Virus record (IMG/VR): IMGVR_UViG_3300008339_000534
Span: 1 to 22,589 of that record
Length of the DNA stretch: 22,589 bases
Reading direction: 5' to 3' (one strand)
Source: a virus
The notes under the pieces were generated by a model that saw only the letters and a program-made list of their open reading frames with translations, ran no database searches and was not told the DNA's origin. Position numbers and translations under genes: made by a program. Position 1 is the stretch's first letter; each line of letters starts with the position of its first letter. Of this stretch, positions 22,293-22,589 are shown piece by piece.

Positions 22293-22589
22293 TTATTCTA
22301 ATTCTTCTTTAATTATATTTTGGATTAAAGAACGAAGTTTTGATTCATTTAATGGTTCATTCCCTAATACTTGTTTTACTATTTCTTCATATTCTTTTTT
22401 TACATTTTTTGTATAAGATGGTAAAACATCTGAGGCCATATCTAATATTTTGTTGGCTTTACTCTTTGTAATGTTTAATTTTTTAGCTAATATTTTATTA
22501 GAAGTGATATCATCTTTTCCACTAGCTATTAGTTGTTCTATAAATTCACCAATATTCTTCAAGTTAATTTCTTGATTATATGATTTTTT
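22293..22589 (-). CDS. small Lys/Glu-rich protein upstream of the protease, partial
   Basis: The frame is open to the right edge of the window. The last 98 codons end in NESKLRSLIQNIIKEELE. From about 22562 downward the sequence reads KNIGEFIEQLIASGKDDI, then NKILAKKLNITKSKANKIL, mainly helical and charged. A TTG at 22560-22562 could start an 89-residue version, but the frame continues upstream, so the true start is probably beyond the window. In T4 this position, before gp21, holds the small prohead core proteins gp67 and gp68, which makes a core role possible. I do not recognise the family. A fragment of a larger protein is also possible. Confidence 0.6.
   Translation of the reverse strand, partial: KKSYNQEINLKNIGEFIEQLIASGKDDITSNKILAKKLNITKSKANKILDMASDVLPSYTKNVKKEYEEIVKQVLGNEPLNESKLRSLIQNIIKEELE

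Overview
The window is a 22.6 kb piece of a T4-like myovirus genome. It is AT-rich and tightly packed, and almost every gene lies on the minus strand, so it reads from right to left. The evidence is a set of T4-type virion genes: prohead protease (gp21-like), scaffold (gp22-like), major capsid protein (gp23-like), neck and tail-completion proteins (gp14-like, gp15-like and a probable gp13-like), tail sheath (gp18-like) and the start of the tail tube (gp19-like, cut by the left edge). Most start codons have an A/T-rich leader and no Shine-Dalgarno sequence, and some promoter-like sites resemble the Bacteroidota -7 element. A Bacteroidota (flavobacterium-type) host is therefore plausible, but this is inference.

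Layout in transcription order (right to left). (1) 22589-21600: a small gene cut by the right edge, the prohead protease, then a minus-strand terminator. (2) 21650-18636: a 190-base spacer with two hairpins, then scaffold, major capsid protein and a strong terminator. (3) 18587-17076: a Vsr-like homing endonuclease with zinc fingers. (4) 16998-14686: an accessory operon of an amidinotransferase-family enzyme, a phosphatidylserine-decarboxylase-family enzyme and PhoH. (5) 14648-7232: a tail-fibre/adhesin cassette containing a 1185-residue fibre built from TGSFTGSFTGS-type repeats, a paralogous pair of structural proteins, a 65-residue protein with an internal triplication, and a fibre with a lectin-like C-terminal half. 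(6) 7217-1992: neck proteins, sheath stabiliser, two small proteins and tail sheath, ending at a terminator. (7) 1953-469: a second homing endonuclease, the only convincing plus-strand gene. (8) 371-1: tail tube.

The virion genes build the procapsid (scaffold, protease, capsid), the neck, the contractile tail and the adhesion apparatus. The two endonucleases sit in spacers beside terminators that follow sheath and capsid genes, and they share an unusual C-terminal domain. The main accessory surprise is the translationally coupled pair of metabolic-type enzymes, with catalytic residues apparently intact, placed between capsid and fibre genes. An ATATTTAT element lies 24-28 bases before five start codons, on both strands, and is a candidate phage promoter element. 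I found no tRNA, rRNA, CRISPR or integrase genes. No gene-free stretch exceeds 300 bases.
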